Below, in pieces: positions 35,281 through 47,080 of a stretch of DNA of 64,000 nt. The notes below the pieces were generated by a model. That model was not told the DNA's origin, did not search any database, and saw only the letters and a program-made list of their open reading frames with translations. Origin of the DNA: Chamaecrista fasciculata (Eukaryota; Streptophyta; Magnoliopsida; Fabales; Fabaceae); the NCBI GenBank assembly GCA_003254925.1, contig QANZ01006119.1:10978-74977 (forward strand), read 5' to 3'. Within the stretch, counting starts at the first letter, position 1; each line of letters opens with the position of its first letter. A program made the position numbers and the translations under genes.

Positions 35281-35585
35281 ATCATTAGCTAGTCATATTT
35301 CAGTAAATATAATGAAAGATTGACCAATGACCACATACATACATAGAAGATAGATGATAGATGAGGAGACGGAGATGATGAGATGTGTGACTCGGCAGTA
35401 AGGGGAAGGAAGAAGGTACAATATAGAGAAGAAGAATGTGATGGCATTTGGTATGTAGTACTATATATGTAACAAGAATGTGATGGCATTTGGTATGTCA
35501 GGACCCACCCACTTGTTGAAGTATCTGACTTTTAATATCCATGTGTTATAACTGATACATTGTTTTTGTTCCTGACATTTTTTAG

Positions 35586-36451
35586 GTAGAGCTTTGTGAT
35601 GAAGACGAGTTTTTGGTGCTAGCGTGTGATGGCATTTGGTATGTCTCTTATGCTTTGATATGCTCAGTTTGATATGAACCATATATAATGTATATAATAA
35701 TGGTTGTTTACAGCGTTTAAATTTAATAGCAGCATAAGGGATTTCATTCTAGATTCGCAAGGTAGAGGAATTTAGATCTTCAGTGGCATAGGAAAAGCTT
35801 TATGTTTCATGCCTATGAATGGATATTTTTTGTTTACATCAGTGAGTGTGTGATCTCATGAACTGCAAGATGCAATTCATGCCCCTCGTATGCTGCCCTT
35901 CCCATTTGGCATTCATAGCCTATCATGACCTATCTCCCCTGTAACGAATCTTTTAATTAAATTCTTGAATTCTTATTATTTCAGGGATTGCTTGTCAAGC
36001 CAGCAATTAGTAGACTACGTGCATGAACAGCTGCTCTCGGTGAGTTTAAATTATTTTCTCAAAGAATCTGATTAGTAATTGCAATCATTCCTTCCCAAAA
36101 ATGTGATATTTCATTATTAACAACGTTAGACTTGGCTGAGACTTGAGGGGTAACTTTGATGAAGATTTGGTTGATACCTTCCTAATACATTTAACTAGTT
36201 AATCATTGGATCATATATATTTGACATGACATCATCTAATTATGCAGGAAATAAAGCTTTCTAGAGTGTGTGAAAGAGTACTTGATCGGTGTTTGGCACC
36301 GTCAACTATGGGTGGCGCGGGATGTGATAACATGACAATGATCTTGGTGCAGTTCAAGAAACCCATCCAGTCCACTGGTCTTGCAGTAGAGCAATCATCA
36401 ACGGATGAGCAAGCTGAATCTGAACAAAATCCAGAGAAAACCCAAATTTGA
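35586..36451 (+). pseudogene. Captured C-terminal exons of a PP2C phosphatase
   Basis: Exons 35586-35638, 35985-36039 and 36248-36451 join in phase to 103 residues and a stop. They read VELCDEDEFLVLACDGIWDC, SSQQLVDYVHEQLLS, then [33 protein letters not shown] and an acidic Gln/Ser-rich tail. DGIWD and GCDNMT are the late metal-binding motifs of PPM-type serine/threonine phosphatases. The N-terminal catalytic exons are absent upstream, so no enzyme can be made. Introns are kept, so the piece was captured as DNA, not from mRNA. All splice sites and the frame are intact. The exon-intron junction tgtgatggcatttggtatgt is repeated upstream near 35435 and 35480. Confidence 0.85.
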
Positions 36452-37277
36452 TGGGCATGAGCACCAGTTCAACCGTGTATAACATACATTGTGCTCCACT
36501 GGTTATTTTTTGATGGTCGTTATCCTTTCAACTTTATGTACAATGATTGCATTTATTAATCCTGTGTACTTCTCAATTCTCAACTCATAACCACCGTGCT
36601 AGCAAATTCAATTACACATCAAATAGTCTACTAGATAGAGAAGGGAGGTTTCGTATGCTGTTATTTTACTTTACAATTAAGGCCAAACATAGGCAAATGA
36701 AACAATCCAGTTAAAGATGAAACAAACTTTGCATCTTAACTAACCCTTATGAAATATATATATGAGAGATGAAAGATGAAACAAGAATGAAGAAAGAAGA
36801 AAGAAAGAAGGAAATTAAAGAGCTTTATTGGGAGGGAGAGTCCATATCAATTATAATGTCATCGTTAAATCCCAAATATTTGTAGTAAATTTCATTTTGG
36901 TTGATAATGTTTTTTCATTTCATTCTTTAGAGGGTTTTTTTTAAGATTTTAGTTAGATTTTCATTAAAAAAATATATTTTAATTTTATTGTTATATTGGC
37001 GAAAACCTTATTTTGGTCCATAATATTTACTCTAAATTTTATTTTAGTCCCTAATATATTTTTCTGTTTTGATCTTTAATATTTTTCAAAAGTTTCATAA
37101 TAATTGGTCCCTAACTATGGGAAAGAAATTATATAATAAAATCACCATAAGTTCACACTCCTAGAGAATAAAATTACTACAAACACATAATTAAAAATAC
37201 TGAAAATAAAACATGATAAAGCCAAAGTTGTCAAATTACTATTGTCGTCGTCGATGCATATGTGCGGAAATCTCATC
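36452..37277. other. Non-coding interior of the Harbinger element
   Basis: PP2C 3' flank, then AT-rich repeat-like DNA (ttttggtccataatatttac, attttagtccctaatatat). No gene seen. Confidence 0.35.
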
Positions 37278-37451
37278 TCATATGCGGTCTCGTATGCCAT
37301 TCATAACACCTCCATTGTCAGGTATATTTGGTGGCAAGACCTCACCATCATCGTAATTGACTCCATCGAGAGTTCCCTTTGCAGCAGCAATAAAATCAAT
37401 GTCTGAATCCGAGTGTATTCTGATGAAATTGTGGAGTGTCATCGTCGCCAG
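37278..37451 (-). pseudogene. C-terminal fragment of a PIF/Harbinger transposase
   Basis: Reads MTLHNFIRIHSDSDIDF, then AAAKGTLDGVNYDDGEV and IPDNGGVMNGIRDRI and a stop at 37278. LHNFIR near the end is the hallmark of DDE_Tnp_4 (HARBI1-like) nucleases. The catalytic DDE core upstream is missing: the homology stops next to the single N at 37452, a probable assembly join. Confidence 0.75.
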
Positions 37452-38732
37452 NTGTATTTTCTAATAATACCACACCAGAAGCAATTAAAAAGCTGAGACT
37501 AGAGACAACAAGACAACTTCCTTTCACTGTATTGCTGGCTGGGGCTAGACAACTTCTTCACACTTTTTGGAATCAAACATCTACTCAACTGCCCCAGCCA
37601 ACTTCTTCACACTTTTTGGAATCAAACATCTACTCAACTGTTATGACTAGATTTTTGATTCTAAAAAGTGTGATATGTGTTGTGCCATGTGAGTTGGAAG
37701 ACTAGTCAAGTCTTCAATTTGAAATGTCAAGAAACATACTGCTCCTGCAATAAAAAAGTTACAAAGACATGTGAAGAACCTTCAAATAATCAGGAACAGA
37801 CAATCCAGTGCAAAATTTACCGAGTCCAACAAAATATTAATACAAACAATTATGTTCCTCCACAATCCTTTCCAATAATTGTTGTTCCATTTCCAATCAA
37901 ATGAACACTGTACTAATTATAGTACCAAAGGCTACAAATAACCAACACTACTCAAATTGCATATTTTCTTTCATAAATAATGATGATAATTTTCAGAAGA
38001 CAAAAAATGCAGTGAAGTTCAAAAATGCTCTCCAGTGAATTCAGTTGGCTAATGTACAGGTATACCACACTTTCTCATTACAACAACACAGCCCAAACTC
38101 TCAAATGCTAGAAATTTAAATTCAATCAAAACAGAGGTCAACAAATTTACTGCCTGACCTAAATTCTTGAGATCAATTTTAGGAGTATGCTTTGAATGCA
38201 ATTAGACTACGAAGTCCAAGATGGAACTGATTATATGCCCTTTTTCTAAACACAAAAGAAAAAAAAATAATGTAAACAAGTGAATACACTTGAACATTGT
38301 AAGCAATGAAAGCTAATCCCACTAAGATTTCTAGATATGACTCATAGCAACACCAAAGAGTTCCTCATAGTTCTCAAGATTCAGATCCACTTCATCCATG
38401 TTGAAATCACCATAAAGATAATCACCATCTTCATCTTCACATACCAAAGTGACAAAACCAGCCAAACCAATAATAAGTGAACATAATAAAGCAGCCAGCA
38501 AGAAATATTAAGAAATAGAAACAATAAAGAAACAACTCAATCAGCAAGAGCCACAGTTAACATCAACAGGTAACAGAGGCAATTGTACATAACCTACAAC
38601 AGTCGAAACAATCCAAACTTGACAAACACAAGTCTTATAGTACATGCACACACCGAAAAAATAATAGAGTATTATACAGACCAAATAAATAGTACATGCG
38701 CAGACCAAATAAATAACAAACCGAGCAACTAA
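37452..38732. other. Non-coding, left copy of a ~1.8 kb duplication
   Basis: From 37598 on it is nearly identical to 39724-40854. A 48-bp tandem (caacttcttcacactttttg) occurs at 37550 and 37598. It probably represents intron or 3' UTR of the element's ORF1 transcript. Confidence 0.5.
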
Positions 38733-39440
38733 TCAGGGTGCATCATCTCTCTTCGTCTTAGAAAGAAGCCAACCAACCTGGACTTCCCTTCCAAACTTTG
38801 CCAGTGCCACATATTGACGTTCATTACTCGGGTCCCGTAGGAAGTCAATGCAATCAATGAACTGTTGACTACCAAGCGTCACTTCAGGGACGAGTAGAAG
38901 GTGATCCACCACTCTCTCCTCGATGCCGGAGGAATTTATAGTCATAGAGGCCGCTGGATACCTGCTGTTCCAATGGTCGAGAACTCTGTTCACGGTTTCG
39001 TTTGTCAATTGTCTGGGTGCCTCCTCATTCTCACGGGTGTTACGGGTCCTTCTCCTTCTCGTCTGAGAGGCAGCCTTCCTTTTTCCACCACTTAGCCTCC
39101 CAGACGATGTCCCCGGGCCACTCCCACCACCATGCTGGTTTAGGGGGTTTTCAGTGGGACAACCCGTTCTCGGTGACTGAATCATAGGGGATCCCTCATT
39201 GCTAGAGTTGTTGTCCAACCCATCATCCATCGGCTCCGGCACGGGTTCCAGCTCATCATCACCGACCGGGACGTAGAAATCCTCTGCGGTCCACTGATTA
39301 TCACCGGAACCAGGGGCCACCAGAAATCCATGTGCTGTCCGTGAAAATTCACCGGTGGCCATCGAGTCAGCGAACAACTCATCCAACAGATCTTTCCATT
39401 GTAGGGGGGCGAAACGAAATTGCTTTGCATCCTTATCCCC
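38733..39440 (-). pseudogene. Myb/SANT ORF1 of Harbinger, second exon (left copy)
   Basis: Opens at an acceptor before GDKDAKQFRFAPLQW and runs 235 residues to a stop. It contains an acidic stretch (VPVGDDELEPVPEP), an Arg/Lys-rich nuclear signal (GGKRKAASQTRRRRTRN) and a C-terminal conserved block (FIDCIDFLRDPSNERQYVAL, WLLSKTKRDDAP). About 95 percent identical to the right copy in protein. Its first exon is absent because an LTR sequence begins 11 bases upstream, followed by the gap. Confidence 0.8.
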
Positions 39441-39451
39441 CTGCACATTGT

Positions 39452-39628
39452 GTTGGAGATTGTGCCCTAGGGCCAATCATTTTATAAATATGTTTTGAAC
39501 ATATTAATTAATTTATGGAGATAAATTAATGGTTATCATATTATTAGCGTGTTTACTATGATAACAATCCTTGATTAATTATATGATAATTAATCTAAAA
39601 CTGTCCCTGGTCGATCATTCACGTGGGA
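39452..39628 (+). mobile_element. LTR fragment running into an assembly gap
   Basis: Begins tgttggagattgtgccctag, a typical copia LTR start, directly after cctgcacattg of the ORF1 intron. It is cut by 95 Ns at 39629-39723. Its relative at 35134-35280 lies in the opposite orientation. Confidence 0.7.
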
Positions 39629-39723
39629 NNNNNNNNNNNNNNNNNNNNNNNNNNNNNNNNNNNNNNNNNNNNNNNNNNNNNNNNNNNNNNNNNNNNNNNN
39701 NNNNNNNNNNNNNNNNNNNNNNN
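39629..39723. other. Assembly gap (Ns)
   Basis: Ninety-five Ns between an LTR fragment and the start of the right copy of the ORF1 duplication. Other single Ns are at 35133, 37452, 50731 and 51575. Confidence 1.
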
Positions 39724-40854
39724 CAACTTCTTCACACTTTTTGGAATCAAACATCTACTCAACTGTTATGACTAGATTTTTTATTCTAAAAAGTGTGATA
39801 TGTGTTGTGCCATGTGAGTTGAAAGACTAGTCAAGTCTTCAATTTGAAATGTCAAGAAACATACTGCTCCTGCAATAAAAAAGTTACAAAGACATGTGAA
39901 GAACCTTCAAATAATCAGGAACACTGTACTAATTACAAAAACATACTGCTCCTCCAATAATTTCTGTTCCATTTCCAATCAAATGAACACGGTACTAATT
40001 ATAGTACCAAAGGCTACAAATAACCAACACTACTCAAATTGCATATTTTCTTTCATAAATAATGATGATAATTTTCACAAGACAAACAATGCAGTGAAGT
40101 TAAAAAATGCTCTCCAGTGAATTCAGTTGGCTAATGTACAGGTGTACCACACTTTGTCATTACAACAACACAGCCCAAACTCTCAAATGCTAGAAATTTA
40201 AATTCAATCAAAACAGAGGTCAACAAATTTACTGCCTGACCTAAATTCTTGAGATCAATTTTAGGAGTATGCTTTCAATGCAATTAGACTATGAAGTCCA
40301 TGATGGAACTCGTTATATGCCCTTTTTTCTAAACACAAAAGAAAAAAAAATAATGTAAACAAGTGAATACACTTGAACATTGTAAGCAATGAAAGCTAAT
40401 CCCACTAAGATTTCTAGATATGACTCATAGCAACACCAAAGAGTTCCTCATAGTTCTCAAGATTCAGATCCACTTCATCCATGTTGAAATCACCATAAAG
40501 ATAATCACCATCTTCATCTTCACATACCAAAGTGACAAGACCAGCCAAACCAATGATAAGTGAACATAATAAAGCAACCAGCAAGAAATATTAAGAAATA
40601 GAAACAATAAAGAAACAACTCAATCAGCAAGAGCCACACTTAACATCAACAGGTAACAGAGGCAATTGTACATAACCTACAACAGTCAAAATAATCCAAA
40701 CTTGACAAACACAAGTCTTATAGTACATGCACACACCGAAAAAATAACAGAGTATTATACAGACCAAATAAATAGTTCATGCGCAGACCAAATAAATAAC
40801 AAACCGAGCAACTAATCAGGGTGCATCATCTCTCTTCGTCTTAGAAAGAAGCCA

Positions 40855-41990
40855 TCAAACCTGGACTTCCCTTCCAAACTTTGCCAGTGCCACATATTGA
40901 CGTTCATTACTCGGGTCCCGTAGGAAGTCAATGCAATCAATGAACTGTTGACTACCAGGCGTCACTTCAGGGACGAGTAGAAGGTGATCCACCACTCTCT
41001 CCTCGATGCCGGAGGAATTTATAGTCATAGAGGCCGCTGGATACTTGCTGTTCCAATGGTCGAGAACTCTGTTCACGGTTTCGTTTGTCAATTGTCTGGG
41101 TGCCTCCTCATTGTCACGGGTGTTACGGGTCCTTCTCCTTCTCGTCTGAGAGGCAGCCTTCCGTTTTCCACCACTTAGCCTCCCAGACGATGTCCCCGGG
41201 CCACTCCCACCACCATGCTGGTTTGGGGGGTTTTCAGCGGGACAACCCATTCTCGGTGACTGAATCATAGGGGATCCCTCATTGCTAGAGTTGCTGTCCA
41301 ACCCATCATCCACCGGCTCCGGCACGGGCTCCACCTCATCATCACCGACCGGGACGTAGAATTCCTCTGCGGGCCACTGATTATCACCGGAACCAGGGGC
41401 TACCAGAAATCCATGTGTTGTCCGTGAAAATTCACCGGTGGCCATCGAGTCAGCGAACAACTCATCCAACAGATCTTTCCATTGTAGGGGGGCGAAACGA
41501 AATTGCTTTGCATCCTTATCCCCCTGCACATTGACAATGGAAATGAATTGCATTTGTAATATAGAGCACAACAATTACTACTGCGAAAGTGTAAACAACA
41601 TTTTTAGATTACCTTTATCTTCTCCATCCACCACTCGTCCGATGCACAGATTTGTCCTTGCTCGTTTACATGAACGCCAGTCAATAGAGACAATTTCTTC
41701 CATTTCCTCCAGTTTTTCCTAAGAGTATCCCATCTTGTCTTTAGTTGATCTACGTCATAAGGTTTATCCGTATTTGTCAGCGGATGATCATTGAACTCCT
41801 GTACAACCCTAATCCATCCCTCTGAATTCAAGCAACCTCCCTGACGATATCCCAAACGTTTCTGTTCTACACATAGCTCCAGAAATACTTCTGTCCACTT
41901 GTCGGTCCAGGGGGACCTCTTTCTTCTTGTCGATTGCGTTGCTGCATTCCCTTCTGCATTCACTGACGCTTTCTTTCGCACCATTATCAC
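40855..41990 (-). CDS. PIF/Harbinger ORF1, Myb/SANT-like DNA-binding protein (right copy)
   Basis: Exons 41990-41613 and 41523-40855 give 348 residues. The first exon has a basic N-terminus and the Myb/SANT-like fold: RRKRSPWTDKWTEVFLELC, QGGCLNSEGWIRVVQEF, LKTRWDTLRKNWRKWKKL and SDEWWMEKIK. The second exon has the acidic linker, an RRRRTRN signal and the conserved tail. In Harbinger elements this protein carries the transposase into the nucleus and binds the termini. A base change after REVQV creates a stop 11 codons earlier than in the left copy. Its upstream region (42500-42780) is GC-rich, like a leader. Confidence 0.8.
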
Positions 41991-42311
41991 TCACCTAATC
42001 TGATTCAAACTAATTGTCAGGTTTCAAGAGCTTAGGCAGGAAGTTTCAAATTTTAACCAGATGAAGAGGAAAAAAAATGAAAGTTTACTACCAGAGAGTG
42101 AGTCAAAACGTCAGAAATTCAAGAAGCCGCCATGAACAGGTATCATGAAAATCTCAGGTGTATGGTTATGCCCACAACAAATTTTGATATCAGAGCACCA
42201 TGATTTTGACACACCAAGTTGAAATTGAGAGGCATAAAGTAGAATTATAAGCTATACATGAAATGGAACCCAAACAACAAATGATTTCCTTGAGCAAATG
42301 ATTTTTACTAC

Positions 42312-42468
42312 TGGAGATTCGAGTTTTACACAGAAATGGAACCCAAACAGAGAAATGGAACCCAAGATTCGAGTTTTACACAGAAATGGAACCCAAGATT
42401 CGAGTTTTACACAGAGATGGAACCCAAGATTCGAGTTTTACTACTGAAGATTCGAGTTTTACACAGAA
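42312..42468. repeat. Minisatellite of ~31 bp (gattcgagttttacacagaa)
   Basis: Four to five units of gattcgagttttacacagaaatggaaccca-like sequence, upstream of the Harbinger ORF1. The matching frame at 42336-42554 is a repeat artefact. Confidence 0.85.
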
Positions 42469-42851
42469 TGAACTATGGATTTCTTCTTAGGAGCATGCAA
42501 TCATTTTTCAGGGCTGAGACAATCAAAGACCATCGACAATCAGTGTTTACATAAACTAGACAAACAGAGAGGAGAGGAGAAAACACATACCTCTACGGCG
42601 AGTTACCCGCACCGGCCACAAGTCGCAGATTGAGGGACGTCGTGCGATTGAACTCTTCTCCGACTCCGGCCAACAACACGGCGAACAACAGGCGCGATTC
42701 GTGATTCGACCCAAGAGACGAGAAGCCACGTGTTCGGTGCAAAGGTCACACAAATGGTGCGGCTAGGGCATGGTGGAAGTGTAGCTCTGCATTTTTTGGC
42801 AATGGAAGGTTTACACTGGATAAGAGTTAAAATTTGGTTCAACTTACCAAC

Positions 42852-42925
42852 CTTGGGTGTCTGGCACAGCGGTTGTAATCAATGCAGCAAATAAAGGATA
42901 CCGGGTTCGAATCCCCTCGACATGT
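42852..42925 (+). repeat. tRNA-like Pol III promoter module (SINE head or tRNA relic)
   Basis: Contains an A box (tctggcacagcggttgtaat) and a B box (gggttcgaatcccc) 35-40 bases apart and is followed by a T-rich stretch. The T arm pairs in only three of five positions and an acceptor stem is not evident, so a functional tRNA is unlikely. Confidence 0.55.
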
Positions 42926-43039
42926 TATCACTTTTATTTTTTCCATTTTCAGTATATGAGTAATATTTTTTGTTATTCCATTCAACAATAAAAATTAAAG
43001 ATTAGTCCAACTTTAATAATATTTTTTATAAGCATATTT

Positions 43040-43250
43040 CAAAAACATTAATGAAATTATAAGAAAAAAACTATAATTTATACCCCAAAAAATATACATT
43101 TTGGTCCCTCCTATATTATATACATGGGTAATATTTTTTGTAGTATCAAAATTTTAAAATAAAATTAAAAGACAGTAAACAGGAAAAATATATAATATAG
43201 TCCCTAAAAGTTTACAATTCACTACTCAAAAATTACATTTTGGTCCCACA
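43040..43250 (-). repeat. Harbinger subterminal unit related to the 50-51.8 kb array
   Basis: On the minus strand it reads gggaccaaaatgtaattttt, then ggactatattatatatttttcctgtttactg and tactacaaaaaatattaccc, the same order as the tandem units at 50140-51800. Confidence 0.7.
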
Positions 43251-43899
43251 TTCACACCTCCATCCTCCTTTACCTTACCACTCCAAAAATCTCCTTTATT
43301 AACTTCCTCCTTTAGTACAAATTTCGAGGCAATCATTACTCATACCACTTTACTAACACCAAAACAAACAAAAAAACAACACTCCTGTAGCTCCATTAAA
43401 GTTAAGAACTTAAGTATTAATCTATTTAAAATTTTTCCTACAATTAAATGTCAAACAGTGAAGTCCAAACCAATAGTAATAAACTAATAATAATTTCTTG
43501 TTGAGGCAGTAGTATGATATAGGAAGGTATCTGACTTTTATAAAATAAAAATTGAAAACAATTTATATAAAATTTCTTATATTCATATTATTAAATTTTT
43601 CAATCATATCTTTTTATGATTTATATTAAAAAAAAATTTAATATTCTTTTATCATCATTAATTATGTATAACATTTTTATCACTTATCATTTATTTGTAC
43701 TAAAGATATAAAAAAACTTTATATAACTCGATCTCTTTAAGTTTTAAGAAACAAATTTATTAATATAAAATTTTTAATTATATAAAATATATAATAGTAC
43801 TTTATTATTATTATTTTCATGGTAGCGACATCCGACACCGGAGGACATCGGTCCTGGACATACAAGACCAGAATCGCCGAGTCACTCTCTATCTCTATC

Positions 43900-46800
43900 A
43901 TCTGAAAACCCATGTCGTCGGCAATCTAAGATCGTCGAGGAGTCCCCAGGATTCTGCTTTAAGAACAGAGCAAAATCCTAAGAACTTGGCGAACCCAGCT
44001 ATCCAATTCCCATCAGAGTTGCGTAAGAGCCCACCACAGCTTTAAATTCTGGAATCACATTTCTGAGCACCATCGGAATTTAGCTTTATCCAGCCTTCTG
44101 CCGGCTTTTTCCAGGTAACCAACTTATTAGGTTGAAGCCTCCATAAGTAATCTTGCCTCTGTCATATTCTTGAACATAAGATTGGATTACATCAACAGGG
44201 CGATGGGGAAGCTTGAAATTGGGGTCATGAATCTGAGCATTGCGCCATGCCTAGATTTTCCACACAGCAACAGCCCAAATACAATTCCAGGTACCAAGCA
44301 AATCTACATTACAAACATCAAAAATATTAGTTTGAATCCAATTTTCAAAGGTATCATTATAAAATGTCCCAATCTTTTCAGGTCCAAGAAGCAGATTCCA
44401 AATGGCAGCAGCTTGGGGACAATCTCTCAAGGCATGACACGAAGAATCAACAATTCCTGGGCAAAAATTGCAAGAGTTGGTCAAGCCCCAAACAAATTGG
44501 TCAAGCCCCCCATTTTGCCTAGGAGGATATTCAGAGACAACCCTTTTAAAAACCTCATGACCCAAACTAGTCCTAAGTTTATTGATATCCCAATTCCCAA
44601 AGGTGTCAACCATATCTTTCACAACACAGGACAACTCACACATAGGTAGGGAGAAATTAATATCATTAATCAAAGCCCTACCCTCATTAACCCAATTATC
44701 AATCCAAAAATGAGTCTCATTCCCACAGCCAAGAACCCATCTGCTATTGACAATAATATCATTCCACAACTTTCCTATCTCCTTCCAAAGAATCGAGTCC
44801 CCATCCTTAACTATTACCTCCCTTCGAAGGTTCACATTTCTAGCATATTTCCCCCTTAAAACCTGACTGCACAGGCTGTCCGGTTTAGTAATAACCTTCC
44901 AACCCACTTTCATAAGAAAAACATTGTTCATATACACCAATCTTATGACACCCAAACCCCCACAGATCTTACTCTTACAAATAGTATCCCAACTCACCGT
45001 ATGAGCCCTTCTCGACCCATCAACATGACCCCATATAAAATCCCTTTGAATCTTCTCAATTTCATGGCAAATAGAACAGGGGATTCTAGTAGATTGCATA
45101 CAATAATAAGGCATAATAGAGATAACAGATTTGGCTAAGGTAACCCTCCCAGCCATAGATAAAGAATTGGCCTTCCAACCAGCTAGTTTTTGCTTTACTC
45201 TATCGACAATTCTAACAAAATCCCTTTTAGTTTGTCTACCATGTATCATAGGCATACCAAGATATGTACCTAAATCATCAGTTTAAGAAAACCCAGAAAT
45301 AGAGACAATCCGGTTCCTAACATCATTAGGGGGTTTTTTTTGAGAAATAAAATCTAGTTTTTTGTATACTAACTTTTTGACCTGTTTTATTACAGAATTC
45401 ATTTAGACATTCCATGACACAAGAAATTTGGCATTCCGTAGCTTTTCCAAAAATCAAGAGATCATCAGCAAAAAGGTGAGAAATAAAAGGTCCACTCCTA
45501 CCAGCCCTAAGAGTTTTCCATTGACCACAATCCATTTTATCATAAATTAATTGGGTTAACTTTTCCATGCATAAAACAAATAAATAGGGAGAGAGGGGAT
45601 CACCTTGCCGGATAACCCGAGAAGGCCTAAAAAGGTTAGTTTTCTCACCATTCCATAGAACATTAAAGGAAGAAGAGGAGATAAATTCCATAATAATAAT
45701 CCTTTTAAAATTAGGAGGCAAATTTAACTCATTTAAATTTAAGCGAATAGCCTCCCAACTTATTCTATCATAGGCTTTTTCTAAATCAATTTTTATGGCC
45801 ATGTAAACTTTATTACCACATGACTTTCTCATTTGATGTAGGACCTCTTGGGCAATAATGACGTTATCTTGAATACACCTACTTGGAACAAAACTAGCTT
45901 GGAGGGGTGAAATCTAATCAGTTAAAAAGACTTTAATTCTGTTTACAATGATTTAAAAAAAAACATTTATATATCACATTGCATAATGAAATTGGTCTAA
46001 ATTGAGAAATAACCTCAGGATTATCAATCTTAGGAATTAGTACAACCAATGTTTGATTAATCTCCTCAAGATTGATATTACCTTCAAAAACTCGCAATAT
46101 AACATCAAACATTTTGGCTTTCACCACATTCCAATTTTTTTGAAAAAATATTGCAGGATAACCATCATTACCTGGAGCTTTTAACCCTCCCATGGAGAAC
46201 AGAGCAATGCGTAGTTCGTCAATGGAAGGTAAGTCATCTAACCTGTCCAACATACCCAAATCACATTGCTTGAAATTTTGCCTAGAGTTAATATTACCAC
46301 GGCTGTGATTTTCCTCTTTAAACAGATTAGAGAAACAATTCACAGCCATGCTTTTGATTTCATTCCCATCATCAACCCACTCATCCTCACTATTCTTAAG
46401 CATGGAAACTCGATTTTTTCTCCTTCTAGAGATGGTTTTTGTATGAAAATATCTTGTGTTTACAAATGAGTCTATCAAGCCTCTCCATAATTCTATCATA
46501 ATTACCAACTTTAGGACCTACCCATGTAAATCTTGGACCATCTGTAGGGACATCAATTAGGCCGGAGTTGCTGACCCAATTCCTGAAGATCCTTCCTCTA
46601 TTGGGGTCAAAAGGGGCACCTCCACATTTCTCAGAAGCATCAACCACTTCATTGAAATCACCCAAGAGGGCCCACGGCATATCATCTGGCGGCCTAATCT
46701 GAGAAAGAGTATCCCAAAACTGATTTCTAATGTGAGTATGAGGATTAGCATAGATAATTGTAAGATACCATTTATAATCGTTAGAATCAACAAGAAGATG

Positions 46801-47067
46801 AGTATAATTTTCATGAAGAATGTATGACTCAATACAAAGAATGTCAGGTTTCCATGCAAACCAAATACCTCCCCCCCTACCATGAACATCTTGGCATATA
46901 AAGTTGTTAAACCCCATCTTTTTAAATATCTCATTAGCTCTAGAAGAAAAGCATTTAGTTTCAAATAAAGCAATGCGTGATGGATTGCATGTTTTAACAT
47001 AATAACTCATGGTCCTTAAAAAGGTGGGATTACCAACCCCATGGCAATTACAGGCCATACATTTCAT
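43900..47067 (-). pseudogene. LINE ORF2 (endonuclease-reverse transcriptase-RNase H), broken
   Basis: The AP-type endonuclease starts MKCMACNCHGVGNPTFLRTM, with FETKC, ALLGDFNEV and RIMERLDR. After a frameshift near 46450 the reverse transcriptase follows: LKAPGNDGYPAIFFQKNW and LVVLIPKI..PISLCNVIYK, then IKIDLEKAYDRISWEAI, GDPLSPYLFVLCMEKL and the catalytic FADDLLIFGKA. The segment 45255-44251 has the thumb and zf-RVT cysteine/histidine motif (CNFCPG, SCHALRDCP). RNase H survives as IKLNSDGAQK and AESWGLLDDLRLP near 44050-43920. Breaks at about 46450, 45900, 45300 and 44250 remove function. Confidence 0.85.
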
Positions 47068-47080
47068 GGGAAACTAAAAA

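Larger units (their letters stand above)
33326..43400 (-). mobile_element. Large PIF/Harbinger-type element carrying captured gene fragments
   Basis: The left end gggtgcgtttggatac follows TTA (33323-33325), the usual Harbinger target. The right end near 43400 shares gagctacag...tgttgttt and taaaggag-type phrases in inverted form, but its outermost bases are lost, so the limit is approximate. Inside are Myb/SANT ORF1 genes (minus), a transposase tail (minus), a GRF zinc-finger gene and PP2C exons (plus), LTR fragments, and a gap. This content fits a once-autonomous element that has been heavily rearranged. Confidence 0.65.

Noticed and set aside
42336..42554. Open frame with repeated peptide upstream of Harbinger ORF1
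   Set aside because: Translation of the 31-bp minisatellite.
42852..42925. Possible functional tRNA gene
   Set aside because: A and B boxes are there, but the T stem pairs poorly and no acceptor stem or clear anticodon arm can be drawn. Listed as a tRNA-like module only.
44170..44649. Plus-strand 159-residue open frame
   Set aside because: Antisense shadow of the LINE zf-RVT region.
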